Assembly (NCBI RefSeq): GCF_000328665.1
Contig: NC_019977.1
Location: 2,286,011-2,350,010 of the forward strand
Direction of reading: 5' to 3'
From: Methanomethylovorans hollandica DSM 15978
GTDB taxonomy: Archaea; Halobacteriota; Methanosarcinia; Methanosarcinales; Methanosarcinaceae
Length of the DNA: 64,000 nt
Part shown: positions 50,560-59,727 of the stretch, piece after piece
Layout of the letters: each line of letters starts with the position of its first letter
Position numbering within the stretch: the first letter of the stretch is position 1
The notes under the pieces: model-generated
Seen by the model: only the letters and a program-made list of their open reading frames with translations
What the model was told of the DNA's origin: nothing
Database searches by the model: none
Program-made: the position numbers and the translations under genes

Positions 50560-51609
50560 TCATGCCAGTCTGATCTTACCTTTGTGTTTGGCATATGTTG
50601 CATAATCCACATATATCGGATCTGCCAGCAGTTCCATCACAGTAGGTGCTTTATTACGTATCTCTTCGATCTTATCCGTGACAGCAAAACTGAATGCGTC
50701 CCCGCCGGCACCTGATCCAAAAGCAGTGGCGAATATCCTGTCTCCTGGTTTTGCCTGGTCCAGCGTCGCTGCGATGCCCATCATACATGATCCTGAGTAG
50801 GTATTTCCAAGCTTTGGCACGACAAGGCCGGGCCGGATCTGTTCTTTAGTGAAGCCCAGGATGGATGCTGCCCGAGATGGGAATTTACCATTTGGCTGAT
50901 GGAAGACTGCATAATCATAATCTTCTGGTTTAGTCCCTATCTTAGCCATAAGTCCTTTTGCCGCATGTGTTACATGCTTGAAGTATCCGGGCTCGCCGGT
51001 AAAACGCCCTCCATGTTCAGGATATGGCATGCCTTCCCTTCTCCAAAAATCAGGTGTATCAGTTGTAAAGGAATATGTGTCCTCGATGACCGCTACAAAT
51101 TCTGATTCTTTGCTGCCTATTATGAAAGCTACGCCTCCTGCAGCTGCAGTGTATTCCAGTGCATCGCCCGGTGCGCCCTGCGCAACGTCAGCTCCTATGG
51201 CTATTCCCAGATCTATCATTCCTGATTGTACCAATCCCATGCAAGTCTGTATTGCGGCAGTTCCGGCCTTGCAGGCAAATTCAAAATCTGCAGCTGTCAG
51301 AACGGGGGTAGCTTCCACTGCCTCTGCGACTATGGTACTTGTAGGTTTGACAGCATAGGGGTGGCTCTCTGATCCGGTATAAACTGCGCCTACTCGCTGG
51401 GCGTTTATACCTGATCTTTTAACAGCATATCTTGCAGCTTCTACTGCAATTGTGGCTGTGTCCTCATCAAAATCAGGTACTGATTTTTCATATACCATGA
51501 GACCCGATTTTAGGCTGTTAGCATCGTCGCCCCATACCCGGGCGATCTCTTCCACTTTGATCCTATATCTAGGAACATAGGCTCCGTATGAGACTATCCC
51601 TGCACTCAT
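50560..51609 (-). CDS. Hydroxymethylglutaryl-CoA synthase
   Basis: Forms HMG-CoA from acetoacetyl-CoA and acetyl-CoA. The nucleophile Cys is in [14 protein letters not shown] near residue 111. The Glu in [19 protein letters not shown] and the His in [15 protein letters not shown] complete the site. The archaeal form is short (349 residues). It precedes thiolase and DUF35 in the same operon. Upstream lies an XRE-type regulator gene 30 bp away, on the same strand and probably co-transcribed. Confidence 0.95.
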   Translation of the reverse strand: MSAGIVSYGAYVPRYRIKVEEIARVWGDDANSLKSGLMVYEKSVPDFDEDTATIAVEAARYAVKRSGINAQRVGAVYTGSESHPYAVKPTSTIVAEAVEATPVLTAADFEFACKAGTAAIQTCMGLVQSGMIDLGIAIGADVAQGAPGDALEYTAAAGGVAFIIGSKESEFVAVIEDTYSFTTDTPDFWRREGMPYPEHGGRFTGEPGYFKHVTHAAKGLMAKIGTKPEDYDYAVFHQPNGKFPSRAASILGFTKEQIRPGLVVPKLGNTYSGSCMMGIAATLDQAKPGDRIFATAFGSGAGGDAFSFAVTDKIEEIRNKAPTVMELLADPIYVDYATYAKHKGKIRLA

Positions 51610-51639
51610 TTCTTTTCACCGATTATTTTTATGTAAGTG

Positions 51640-52380
51640 TTATTCCATTACGTGATACTGGCTGTATTTTTTCAGATTACCTATCAACTGATCAATGTCC
51701 ATAGTAGTGGCTAAAAGGGGCAACCTATCTATTTCTGCCATCTTCTTTGCCATGGGGTCAACCTCATTGCCCCTTAGCCCGTGTATCACTACAGCACCGG
51801 GCTTGAGGTTAGTCACTCTTATGGCTACAAGGGGAGATTTTCCGGTGGTTACCTTTGTAAAGATCATGGCTCTCTCGGTACTCCATCCATAAAGTTTCTG
51901 GAACTCATGGGAAGAAAGTTCGAGAATAGCTTTCTTGCTATCGACTACAGTGAAACCGTATAGAGGTTTTTCTATACCCCTGTTGACAAAATCAGCTTCT
52001 ATAAGGCTTGCAAGCTTTGCAAGCTGCATGGGGAACGTGTATTCATAAGTTGCGTAGACAGCTCTTGATGTGTTGTCTGAGAAAAGCATGCTTTCATAAG
52101 AATGTATCTTCTGTCCGCCATTCTGTGAGTCTATTTCCAGAAGCGCCTCTACAATCCTACTTACTATGAGGGTACCTGGAGATTTCCTCCTTCCACTTTC
52201 GTAGTCGCTTATAACGGAGGGGGACACTCCCAGATAGCCCGATAGGTCTGTTTGGGGTATCTCAAAGTTAAGCCTCCATTTTTTCAGAGTTTCTCCGGGT
52301 TTCTCTGAAAGTGTTATTTCGCCTGCCATCTTTTCGGCAAGACGCTGGCGTATATTCTCACGAGAAGCATTGTCAGCCAT
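51640..52380 (-). CDS. XRE-family transcriptional regulator heading the mevalonate-entry operon
   Basis: The N-terminal helix-turn-helix (TDLSGYLGVSPSVISDYESG, residues 38-58) is followed by a helical linker (SRIVEALLEID) and a 150-residue C-terminal domain (AVYATYEYTFPMQLAKLASL, KVTTGKSPLVAIRVTN, GLRGNEVDPMAKKMA) that probably binds a ligand. It is a conserved archaeal family, often next to thiolase/HMG-CoA synthase genes, so control of isoprenoid synthesis is inferred. A minus-strand TATA (TATATATAATTAAG, about 52403-52416) lies about 25 nt before the ATG with no ribosome-binding site, suggesting a leaderless mRNA. Confidence 0.8.
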   Translation of the reverse strand: MADNASRENIRQRLAEKMAGEITLSEKPGETLKKWRLNFEIPQTDLSGYLGVSPSVISDYESGRRKSPGTLIVSRIVEALLEIDSQNGGQKIHSYESMLFSDNTSRAVYATYEYTFPMQLAKLASLIEADFVNRGIEKPLYGFTVVDSKKAILELSSHEFQKLYGWSTERAMIFTKVTTGKSPLVAIRVTNLKPGAVVIHGLRGNEVDPMAKKMAEIDRLPLLATTMDIDQLIGNLKKYSQYHVME

Positions 52381-52402
52381 TTCATATTCTAAATGAGACT
52401 TA

Positions 52403-52416
52403 ATTATATATATCTA
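52403..52416 (-). promoter_or_regulatory. TATA box of the HMG-CoA operon
   Basis: TATATATAATTAAG on the minus strand, about 25 nt before the start of the regulator gene at 52380. It lies within 100 bp of the divergent Cas4-like gene, whose TATA-like CTTTATAAGG is near 52448. Confidence 0.5.
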
Positions 52417-52510
52417 ACGAATGCCCAATCGTTGATTGACGAATAAACTTTATAAGGCAGTAATAACATATTTAGGTATTTATATTAAAACGGCTTTATA
52501 TTATAAATGT

Positions 52511-53329
52511 ATGTCTCTAAAAAATGTTGAACAAAATATGAATGTTTCTGACATAACATTGTATCTCAAATGCCCAAGAAAAGTGTACTATTCAAAGCGT
52601 TCTCAAAAAAAACGGTCTAATGATAATGTTTCTTATGTTGAGCATCTTCTTCTTAAAGAATTTGGGTTAAGGTACCCGCAGTTGCTGGAGCATTTTTCGT
52701 CAAAAGCCGATGATATGAAAGATATAATTCAAAGTGAATTCAATGAGATATGTGTTGAATTAAGCATTATATATGCCTCTGAACTTGAGGGTGTTTCAGA
52801 GTCCACAATTATGGATGCCATTAATAATATTCAAGTTTGCATTGAAGATGTATCCTGCAATATTAAGGGAATGCTGGCCGATACACATAATATGTTACTT
52901 GTAAAAGCACTGTGCGGTATGGAACTGGAACCTGTGTTGTATGGATCTAAAATGAAAGTTTCCGGTATACCTGCAGGCATGATCAATCTCGATGGTTCGC
53001 ATGTTCCGGTGATCATTAAGACAGGCAAGTGCCCTGAATATGGGATATGGGCAGATGACAGGCTTCATATGGCTGCATTTTCGATGCTTGCGCAGGAAGT
53101 TCATAACAAGCCCATAGATGATGGCATAGTTATATATTCCAGATCAGGCTGCATAAGGCCTTCAAAGATCAGGGCAAATGACAAAAGGCAGGTACTTGGA
53201 ATATGCAGCCACATCAGGAAGATCAAAGAAGGCTTTCTGCCTGAAAGAAAGCAGACACCTTTATGCGAAGATTGTGAATTCCTTGAAAGCTGCGAGATAA
53301 AGTATTCTCTTGCATCTAAATTCTTCTGA
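52511..53329 (+). CDS. Cas4/Dna2-like (PD-(D/E)XK) protein lacking catalytic acids
   Basis: The family layout is clear: YLKCPRKVYY with one Cys (C21), then KVSGIPAGMINLDGSHVPVI, GIWADDRLHMAAFSMLAQE, and a C-terminal CEDCEFLESC (C252, C255, C261), the four cysteines of the Cas4 iron-sulfur cluster. In Cas4 the metal ligands read G-x-x-D and (E/D)-x-K. Here the first is GIPA (Asp replaced by Ala155) and the second VIIK (acid replaced by Ile168), leaving only K170. So the cluster is kept while the nuclease site looks lost. The frame opens at 52436 (TTG). ATG at 52511 or 52538 are better starts. There are no cas genes nearby. Confidence 0.75.
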   Translation: MSLKNVEQNMNVSDITLYLKCPRKVYYSKRSQKKRSNDNVSYVEHLLLKEFGLRYPQLLEHFSSKADDMKDIIQSEFNEICVELSIIYASELEGVSESTIMDAINNIQVCIEDVSCNIKGMLADTHNMLLVKALCGMELEPVLYGSKMKVSGIPAGMINLDGSHVPVIIKTGKCPEYGIWADDRLHMAAFSMLAQEVHNKPIDDGIVIYSRSGCIRPSKIRANDKRQVLGICSHIRKIKEGFLPERKQTPLCEDCEFLESCEIKYSLASKFF

Positions 53330-53431
53330 TCTTTCACCAGAAGTTTTCTTTTTTTAAGTTATATGTCCTATTATCTCTAATCTGCACTATCCATAGCCTT
53401 TTAAATAGAGATTGCGTTTTTTGATTAGGAC

Positions 53432-54718
53432 ATGAAATTCATTGACAAGCTTTTCGGCAAGAAAAAAAATGAAGATATTTCTTTCAAGATAAAAATAAAT
53501 GACCTCCTCCAGTTCATCTCAGATGAATCTGAAAAAGAGTTCAATGAAATTAAGCCTTTTATCCGCAGAAAATATGGAGAGATCAATCTCACTCTCCATG
53601 AGATACCTGAGGTCATAGAAAGCCTCCTTTCTGCCGAGGTTATTCAAAATACTAATAAGAGAGTGGAAAAGGTAGGAGATGCTAACAGGGACAATATTGC
53701 CAATAACCTGCAATTGGTCATTGAGAAAGTGGCCACTCCTAATGAGATTTCTCCACTGAGTTCCTTCCAGTTCTGCATTAATGCTAAATCCATACTAAAA
53801 ACTGTGCGGGATAACACACACAGAAGCCAGCTTTATATCAAAGCTATATATCCGGAGGAATCACAAAAGATCATAGCTGCATTATCAAGTCTTGAGGACC
53901 TGATAGATGAGTTATTCCGGGTTATTCAAGATAAGAAAGAGAGAATTGATTCTTTAGACAAGTTCTCCGGGGAGATCGGAAACTATGACCTAATGCAGAA
54001 GAAGATAGTGGAAACCCAAAGTAGTATAAGAGATCTTGAATCCAGAATCAATTCAATGCAAAACGAGATTCTGGATGCTAAAAACGGGCTCATTGAACTT
54101 GAACAGAGCCCGGATTTTGAAAGGGCAAAACAACTTGAAAGCGAGGTTGCCTTCCTGAAAGAAAAGATCTCAGATATTGATCACAATATCCAGAGATTAT
54201 TCTCTCCTTTGTCTAAAGTATTCTCCAGAATGGAAAAGCAGGATAAGAGCGAGATATGTGTGCTATCTCCTGAGCACAGGCAAATTCTTGAAAAGATCAC
54301 TCATGATCCGGCTTCTGCTCTTGAGCATGATCTCGATTCCTTTTTTGCCGGAGTCAGACCCAGGATAGAGGCCGGAAGTCTTGGTCTTAAGGGCCAGATG
54401 TGCGAGAAAGTCATGCAGCAGCTTGACAAGCTGCATAGTTCCAAAGACTTGTCGTCTTTAAGGGAAAAGAGAAATGAATATTCAATGCAGCTTGAAAGCG
54501 TCACAAATGAGCTGAACAGCCTGAGCGTTTACAGAGACAAAGAACAACTTGTGCAGCAGATCTCCCGCGATGAGCACATGCTAAAAACCACAGAGGATGA
54601 CCTCAATACGGAAAAGAAGCATTTTGAGACTTTCACAGAAGAATCGGAACTTATGGAATCAGGCCTGAGCATGGAGATCAAGGGGCTTTTTGAGAAGGAT
54701 ATTGAGATAGAGTATTGA
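53432..54718 (+). CDS. Coiled-coil protein, SMC/Rad50-like helices, unknown function
   Basis: A 428-residue cytosolic protein. The N-terminus (MKFIDKLFGKKKNED, short basic) leads into a globular helical region (residues 20-160, e.g. INDLLQFISDESEKEFNEIK), then a long coiled coil (about 160-250 and 345-415, LESRINSMQNEILDAKNGLI type heptads) around a central region (LSPEHRQILEKITHDPASAL). There are no Walker motifs, so it is not an SMC ATPase by itself. It begins 102 bp after the Cas4-like gene on the same strand; an AT-rich TTTTAAATAG near 53399 could be a separate TATA box. No family recognised; a structural role with DNA or membrane is possible. Confidence 0.6.
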   Translation: MKFIDKLFGKKKNEDISFKIKINDLLQFISDESEKEFNEIKPFIRRKYGEINLTLHEIPEVIESLLSAEVIQNTNKRVEKVGDANRDNIANNLQLVIEKVATPNEISPLSSFQFCINAKSILKTVRDNTHRSQLYIKAIYPEESQKIIAALSSLEDLIDELFRVIQDKKERIDSLDKFSGEIGNYDLMQKKIVETQSSIRDLESRINSMQNEILDAKNGLIELEQSPDFERAKQLESEVAFLKEKISDIDHNIQRLFSPLSKVFSRMEKQDKSEICVLSPEHRQILEKITHDPASALEHDLDSFFAGVRPRIEAGSLGLKGQMCEKVMQQLDKLHSSKDLSSLREKRNEYSMQLESVTNELNSLSVYRDKEQLVQQISRDEHMLKTTEDDLNTEKKHFETFTEESELMESGLSMEIKGLFEKDIEIEY

Positions 54719-54885
54719 TGTGTGGGAAGCTAGTTTTTTAGCATGGTTACAGAAAGCCGATAGATCACACATTCAGTCAGCAGAATAAATGCAGCGTCAT
54801 ATTTATTGTGATATAAAAAACAGAGGGTTAATCAGGATCCTCTGAACTTTTTGTCAAAACAAATTCACATAATAGTTTTATGAAT

Positions 54886-56652
54886 TCACTCCAGAACATT
54901 ATAATAATATTCCCCTTTGGATCTTTGTTCGCGGTCAAGACGGGAGTCAGGTTTGTTCACCCTGGGCCTGCGCGTATCCTCATCACGGCGGAACGTGATA
55001 TTCAGATTAGAAAGGAATTTGTTCATGCCATCATGCATACTTAAAGGTGCGTGGGCCTTACCATATACAGCCGGTTCACCCTCGAAAACTATTAGCCTTT
55101 CACTCAGCATATCGATCATATATATATCATGGTCCACCACCATGGCAGTTTTACCGTTGTTCTCAGCAAAACGCTTTATCACTTTCGTGACCATTGACCG
55201 CTGTTCCACATCAAGGTGGGCGCTTGGTTCGTCCAGAAGATACATATCCGCATCGCGGCACAGACATGCAGTTATGGCCACCCTCTGCAATTCACCACCG
55301 CTAAGTTCCGGAATAGACCGCTCATACAGCTTCTCAAGACCTAAAGGTTTTACTACTTCTGTCTGGAAGTAGCTGCTGTCGAACTTCCGAGATATACCCC
55401 GCAGGAAGAATTGGACCTGCATGTGAATATCAGCCTTGATGTACTGGGGTTTGTAAGAAATACTGATATTCATATCAAGCTTGCCTTCATCGGGTTCTAC
55501 TTCCCCTGCAAGCACTTTCATGAAAGTGGATTTACCTATACCATTTGGTCCTACTATACCCAGCACTTCACCCTGTTTAATAGATCCGGAATCTGTTTCC
55601 AGAGCGAATCCTTCCTTGTATTTTTTGGAAAAACTACTATAATCCACCAGGGTATCGATCTCAGTTTCATTCCTCGGAGGATGTACCTCGAAGGATATAG
55701 CTTCGGGACGGACACGCACATTCTCCTCGGGCAGATAACCTTTGAGATATTGGTTAATGGCTATGCGCACCCCTTTGGGAAGCGTCATGACACCATAACC
55801 ACCGGGTTCACCATACGCCACATGTACAATATCGGCCAACATGTCCAGAATGGCAAGATCATGTTCCACTACAAGCACAGCTTTTTCCTGAGCAATCTCC
55901 TGTATTAACTTGGCACAGTTGATACGCTGGTATATGTCCAGATAGGGGCTTATCTCATCGAAAAAATAGAAATCTGCATCTTTTGCAGCGCATGCAGCAA
56001 TAGCTACCCTCTGGAGCTCGCCACCACTGAGTTCCGTGATATTGCGGTCAACGATGTGAGAAAGGTCCAGGCGCTCCACCAGCTCATCCATTATTCCCCT
56101 ATCATCAGTCCTGGCAAGCAGGGCCGATGTCTTATCTTTGAAAGCTTTCGGAATAAGATCAATATACTGAGGTTTCTGGGAAACCTTAAGACTGTCATTA
56201 GCTACAGCTTTGAAGTAATCATAAAGTGCAGTACCTGCATAGTGTTCCAGTACCCTGTCCCATGTACCCCCCTCCTCTCCAAAGTTGGGCACCAGCCTTC
56301 CTGAGAGGATCTGTACTGCAGTACTTTTACCAATACCGTTCGGACCAAGAATACCAGTAACTCTGCCTTTTTGGGGAACTGGTAAACCGTAAAGCGCAAA
56401 GCCATTCGGACCATAACGGTGTGTTGGGAATTTAAGGGCTTCAGGAAGACCAATGATCATAATAGCATCAAAAGGACACCTGTTTATACAGATACCACAG
56501 CCAACACACAACTCTTCCGATATGAACGGCTTGCCGTCTTCTGCAAAGATAATAGTCTCGTCACCTGTTCTCACTCTCGGGCAGTACTTCTCGCATTCAT
56601 GACTGCACCTTCGAGGCTGGCATCTGTCCTTGTTAAGTATGGCTATTCGCAT
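54886..56652 (-). CDS. ABCE1/Rli1 ribosome-recycling ATPase
   Basis: Splits archaeal ribosomes after termination. The N-terminal domain has two 4Fe-4S clusters (CQPRRCSHECEKYC and CVGCGICINRCPFDA). It is followed by two ABC domains with Walker A GILGPNGIGKSTAVQIL near 105 and GIVGPNGIGKSTFMKVL near 370, and two signature motifs ELSGGELQRVAI with FFDEISPYLD and LLDEPSAHLD. A hinge region separates and follows them. The ATG at 56652 (MRIAILNKDRCQPRR) follows GTGAT and replaces the GTG at 56661. 588 residues, full length. It is co-oriented with the small membrane protein gene upstream (41-bp gap). Confidence 0.96.
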   Translation of the reverse strand: MRIAILNKDRCQPRRCSHECEKYCPRVRTGDETIIFAEDGKPFISEELCVGCGICINRCPFDAIMIIGLPEALKFPTHRYGPNGFALYGLPVPQKGRVTGILGPNGIGKSTAVQILSGRLVPNFGEEGGTWDRVLEHYAGTALYDYFKAVANDSLKVSQKPQYIDLIPKAFKDKTSALLARTDDRGIMDELVERLDLSHIVDRNITELSGGELQRVAIAACAAKDADFYFFDEISPYLDIYQRINCAKLIQEIAQEKAVLVVEHDLAILDMLADIVHVAYGEPGGYGVMTLPKGVRIAINQYLKGYLPEENVRVRPEAISFEVHPPRNETEIDTLVDYSSFSKKYKEGFALETDSGSIKQGEVLGIVGPNGIGKSTFMKVLAGEVEPDEGKLDMNISISYKPQYIKADIHMQVQFFLRGISRKFDSSYFQTEVVKPLGLEKLYERSIPELSGGELQRVAITACLCRDADMYLLDEPSAHLDVEQRSMVTKVIKRFAENNGKTAMVVDHDIYMIDMLSERLIVFEGEPAVYGKAHAPLSMHDGMNKFLSNLNITFRRDEDTRRPRVNKPDSRLDREQRSKGEYYYNVLE

Positions 56653-56693
56653 TTTTATCACTGGTTAGGAAAAGATAAAGATAGGAAAGTGTA

Positions 56694-57098
56694 TCAGTTC
56701 AGGAGAAGTGTCCACGTGACCAGGCAGAAGTCCACCACAAGGAACTCCACATAGAACCAGTCCTTAAAACCAAACTCTTTGATATTGATCTTTATAGCTG
56801 GATAGATGAGCCTCTGGGCATAATATGCCAAAATGGCAACGATAGTGACCACAGCATACCATTTAGTTTCAGTGCCCATACCATATTGCATATTTGCCAA
56901 GATACCGGCAATTATGCCTAGAATAGAGGCAACTGCTGTCTTGATGATACCCTGGACATGTGCTTTTCTTTTTTCCTCGGGAGTCCTTGGCTTCACCGCA
57001 AGGATTACTTTTCCAGTATTCTCCTGCTGCACCTCGGATGCATCCTGGGAACTTGGTTTTGTGTTTTTAGCGGATGACTGCCTGGCTGGTTTTTTCAA
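56694..57098 (-). CDS. EMC6-like membrane protein
   Basis: 134 residues: a polar, lysine/serine-rich N-terminal 50 residues (MKKPARQSSAKNTKPSSQDA) then three membrane helices (TAVASILGIIAGILANMQYG, WYAVVTIVAILAYYAQRLIY, and WFYVEFLVVDFCLVTWTLLL). The first helix motif and the short total length match archaeal EMC6-like proteins, which belong to the Oxa1-Get-EMC insertase-associated group. Its position upstream of ABCE1 suggests a link to translation and insertion, but that is inference. The long charged head is not part of the core domain. Confidence 0.6.
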   Translation of the reverse strand: MKKPARQSSAKNTKPSSQDASEVQQENTGKVILAVKPRTPEEKRKAHVQGIIKTAVASILGIIAGILANMQYGMGTETKWYAVVTIVAILAYYAQRLIYPAIKINIKEFGFKDWFYVEFLVVDFCLVTWTLLLN

Positions 57099-57189
57099 TG
57101 GCTATATCTCCTGAAAAGATCAATGGGATGAATACTATAGAAGGATAGTACGTATATAAAGCTTTATATGCGCCAACTAACGAACTCAA

Positions 57190-58215
57190 CTAAATAAAGT
57201 CGTTGCTCAGAACATTACGTATCTTGTCAATGGAAATGGCATCAAGACCCAGACAATTAAGATGAGCCGCAAACTTGCCTGGCCTGTGCCCACCTGGGTG
57301 ATAGACCACTGTAAACTGCGGGTCGATCCGGCGAACCATGTCCGTAAGTCCTCTCACATCCAGATGATCACTGATCTGAATAGAAGGGTACCTGAAATCA
57401 GACCTGCCGCTCAGGACATATTTTAATGTATGCCACGGCAACCTGCCCAGGTCCCATGGAGGAACAACACATAAAGTATTACCTCCGGCCTCCCCTAAAC
57501 CCACAACATCACCGGGATTATCCAGCATGCAACGAGTCAGTTCCAGAGACTGGGCTTCCATCTCGATCGCATCACCATAACCAAGCAATCGAACCAATTC
57601 AACTACCCTCTGGGCTTTCCCGAATGCATAGGCACCAAGAGCTGCACAGGAGTTATCCTTCACCAATTGCCGCAGGCTCTCTATATCATCTTCAAAATAG
57701 CAAGAAGTGTCCCCCGGATCTCCATAGTTGGCCTCGGTTATCAGCACATCGCATTTGGGAAGCATGGAATAATCCTTCACATCCCCCGTTACAAGGATGC
57801 GTGTACCAACCTCATTTTCCCAGTAGAATGCCGTTGAACCGGGGGTGTGGCCTGTGGGAAAAGTCCTTACCGTGACGCCGGAAAACTCAAAGGCATCACA
57901 TACCCCCATGCTCATCCCCTTGTACTCTTTACCGTAACGTATCTCAAGAGCTTGCGCGGTCTTGGAAGAACATAGAGCACGCTCAGAGAGCATTGCAGAT
58001 TTCCCATTGTGATCGGAATGGGCATGAGTGATAAGATATGCATCTGGCTGAATACATTTGTTGGGGGTGCGGGTGGTGTCAATAGAAAAAATTACAGGTC
58101 TGCCTTCATCCGACATGAACCTGAGAGAAAGATGGGGTTTGAAACCCCCGCGTGAGTTTGTCTGACGAAAAGCCAATACACCCATGTCAATAAGCTGCTG
58201 TGGCATACAAATCAT
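57190..58215 (-). CDS. Metallo-beta-lactamase-fold, nuclease-like protein
   Basis: The zinc motif is ITHAHSDHNGK near residue 83. Further ligands appear in FPTGHTPGSTAFYWE and RILVTGDVKDYSML, and a C-terminal VVYHPGGHRPGKF. The extra region (residues 185-300, with LGAYAFGKAQRVVELVRLLGY) resembles the beta-CASP-like exonuclease group (Artemis/SNM1-type and mRNA 3'-end processing relatives), although the DHH-like motif A-C residues are not all obvious. Size 341. It is likely a DNA or RNA exonuclease. Starts at 58215, 58206 or 58185 are all possible. The next gene upstream is thioredoxin (42-bp gap). Confidence 0.75.
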   Translation of the reverse strand: MICMPQQLIDMGVLAFRQTNSRGGFKPHLSLRFMSDEGRPVIFSIDTTRTPNKCIQPDAYLITHAHSDHNGKSAMLSERALCSSKTAQALEIRYGKEYKGMSMGVCDAFEFSGVTVRTFPTGHTPGSTAFYWENEVGTRILVTGDVKDYSMLPKCDVLITEANYGDPGDTSCYFEDDIESLRQLVKDNSCAALGAYAFGKAQRVVELVRLLGYGDAIEMEAQSLELTRCMLDNPGDVVGLGEAGGNTLCVVPPWDLGRLPWHTLKYVLSGRSDFRYPSIQISDHLDVRGLTDMVRRIDPQFTVVYHPGGHRPGKFAAHLNCLGLDAISIDKIRNVLSNDFI

Positions 58216-58257
58216 GAATTTACTGGCTTGAAATCGATAATTACGGAATGTGGAGCG

Positions 58258-58536
58258 TCAGACGGTTCGCAGAGCTTTTTGCAATTCAGAGCTTAAAACA
58301 TCTGCAGATGTCACACCTGTGAAACGCTTCAGCACCTGATCATCTTTTTCGATCACAAGAGTAGGAACTGCCTGTATTGAATATTTCTTTGCCAGATCTC
58401 TGTTCTGGTCTACATCTATTATCTTGAACTCTACCTGGTCCTTGAACTTTTTCTCAACTTCATCAAGAATAGGTTTTTGCATTTTGCAGGGTCCGCACCA
58501 TGTAGCACTAAAATCCATTAATATTGGTTTGCTCAC
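58258..58536 (-). CDS. Thioredoxin
   Basis: A 92-residue minimal thioredoxin: KPILMDFSATWCGPCKMQKP with the redox CGPC near residue 16, then FKIIDVDQNRDLAKKYSIQA, the cis-proline VPTLVI near 57, and GVTSADVLSSELQKAL. It lacks the first beta strand of longer forms, as many archaeal thioredoxins do. GGTGATTAAGTG precedes the ATG. It is near-adjacent to the MBL-fold gene on the same strand, with no evident functional tie. Confidence 0.94.
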   Translation of the reverse strand: MSKPILMDFSATWCGPCKMQKPILDEVEKKFKDQVEFKIIDVDQNRDLAKKYSIQAVPTLVIEKDDQVLKRFTGVTSADVLSSELQKALRTV

Positions 58537-58737
58537 TTAATCACCTTCTGATATACAGCAAATCATAAGCTTTTTTGATCATACTCAGTGGACAAAAACT
58601 GCCCGTCTGAGAGGAGTCCACTGGCCGATATAAGAGCAGCCTTCAACGGTATTGTAAAACCCCTGCAAAACCATTGTTTGCTTTCCATAAATACCTTTCG
58701 CAGCTTAGTTCTGCCGTTGTATTAAGAAGGCAAAACA

Positions 58738-59526
58738 TCATGCCCGATATACCCTTGCCGTCAGATCAAGAGGAGGAGCATAATATGGTGCGGATATCAC
58801 AATAATATCTACCAGAGAGGCATAATCAGCAATGTTCTGAACTGAAATACCACCCACAGCGATCATGACGCCAGGGTTCCTCTCTTTGATAACAGGAACT
58901 ATCCTTTGAATGTCTGCAGGAGATAAATGGTCCAGTAGCAGCATATCTGCGGTTTTCGCATACTTTAATGCTTCTTCCTCATCCCTGGGCTCGATCTCTA
59001 TCCTGCGCACAGCTTGCATTTCAGTAAGGTCCCCGACCACACCCAGATGGTTCTGGGTGATCAGGATAGAATCACTTAAGGAATTGCGGTGATGATCCCC
59101 ACCCCCTGCCCGGACTGCCTGAAGTTCAAACCGGCGCATACCCGGATGAGTCTTTCTGCTGGTTGCGATGATCACGTTCTTATTGACCTTCCGGGCAGTT
59201 TCCACGTACAGACGCGTAGTGGCAGCAATGGCGCAGACCATGGAAAGGAAGGTCTGTGAAATACGCCACAGCTTGAAAAGCTGGCGCAGATCACCTTTTG
59301 CTTCAAAGACCACGTCATGCGGATTGAACTCCCCGCCTTCGCGCACATAGGCAGTAACCTCAAGACCTTTTTTCCGATAGAAAGCTGCAAGCTCTTCCAT
59401 ACAAGCCGCTACGCCGTGTTCCCGTGACATGATACGCAATCTGCCGTTGCCTTCTATGCCAAGAAGATCGGTCGTTTCGTCGCCATATGGACAATCTTCA
59501 TCCAGATAAAGGTCGAACAGGTCCAT
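58738..59526 (-). CDS. NadC/ModD-like phosphoribosyltransferase
   Basis: 262 residues of the quinolinate phosphoribosyltransferase fold: DEDCPYGDETTDLLGI at the start, FKLWRISQTFLSMVCAIAAT (substrate-site region), SRKTHPGMRRFELQAVRAGG with the conserved Lys/Arg pair, HHRNSLSDSILITQNH and the barrel glycine VAVGGIS near 225. NadC makes nicotinate mononucleotide; ModD is a related enzyme in molybdate gene clusters. The RKTHPGMRRFE segment looks more NadC-like, but the short ends and ISQ in place of the usual QN/S make the substrate uncertain. It is a stand-alone gene; 211 bp separate it from thioredoxin. Confidence 0.6.
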   Translation of the reverse strand: MDLFDLYLDEDCPYGDETTDLLGIEGNGRLRIMSREHGVAACMEELAAFYRKKGLEVTAYVREGGEFNPHDVVFEAKGDLRQLFKLWRISQTFLSMVCAIAATTRLYVETARKVNKNVIIATSRKTHPGMRRFELQAVRAGGGDHHRNSLSDSILITQNHLGVVGDLTEMQAVRRIEIEPRDEEEALKYAKTADMLLLDHLSPADIQRIVPVIKERNPGVMIAVGGISVQNIADYASLVDIIVISAPYYAPPLDLTARVYRA

Positions 59527-59670
59527 AAAGTAATTTCCTATTGTCTTATATTGATAACGTTTTTATACTTATATTGAAGGATGATTGCATCCGTGGGATA
59601 TTAAAATAACCCTTAAGATGCAGAACAATCTGGAAATCTGAGCTGGATCATATCAGTAACAAAAACAAAG

Positions 59671-59711
59671 TGACAGGAATGGTCATGTAATACCTGTCAA
59701 TCAAATGACCA
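59671..59711. ncRNA. Interleaved inverted repeats forming a possible pseudoknot
   Basis: TGACAGG (59671-59677) pairs with CCTGTCA (59693-59699), and TGGTCAT (59680-59686) pairs with ATGACCA (59705-59711). The order A, B, A', B' is that of an H-type pseudoknot, seven pairs each, on either strand. On the minus strand it is followed by CTTTGTTTTTG, so it could end the transcript of the restriction enzyme gene. Alternatively the repeats are two DNA operators. Confidence 0.4.
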
Positions 59712-59727
59712 GTAGTATATAACTTAC

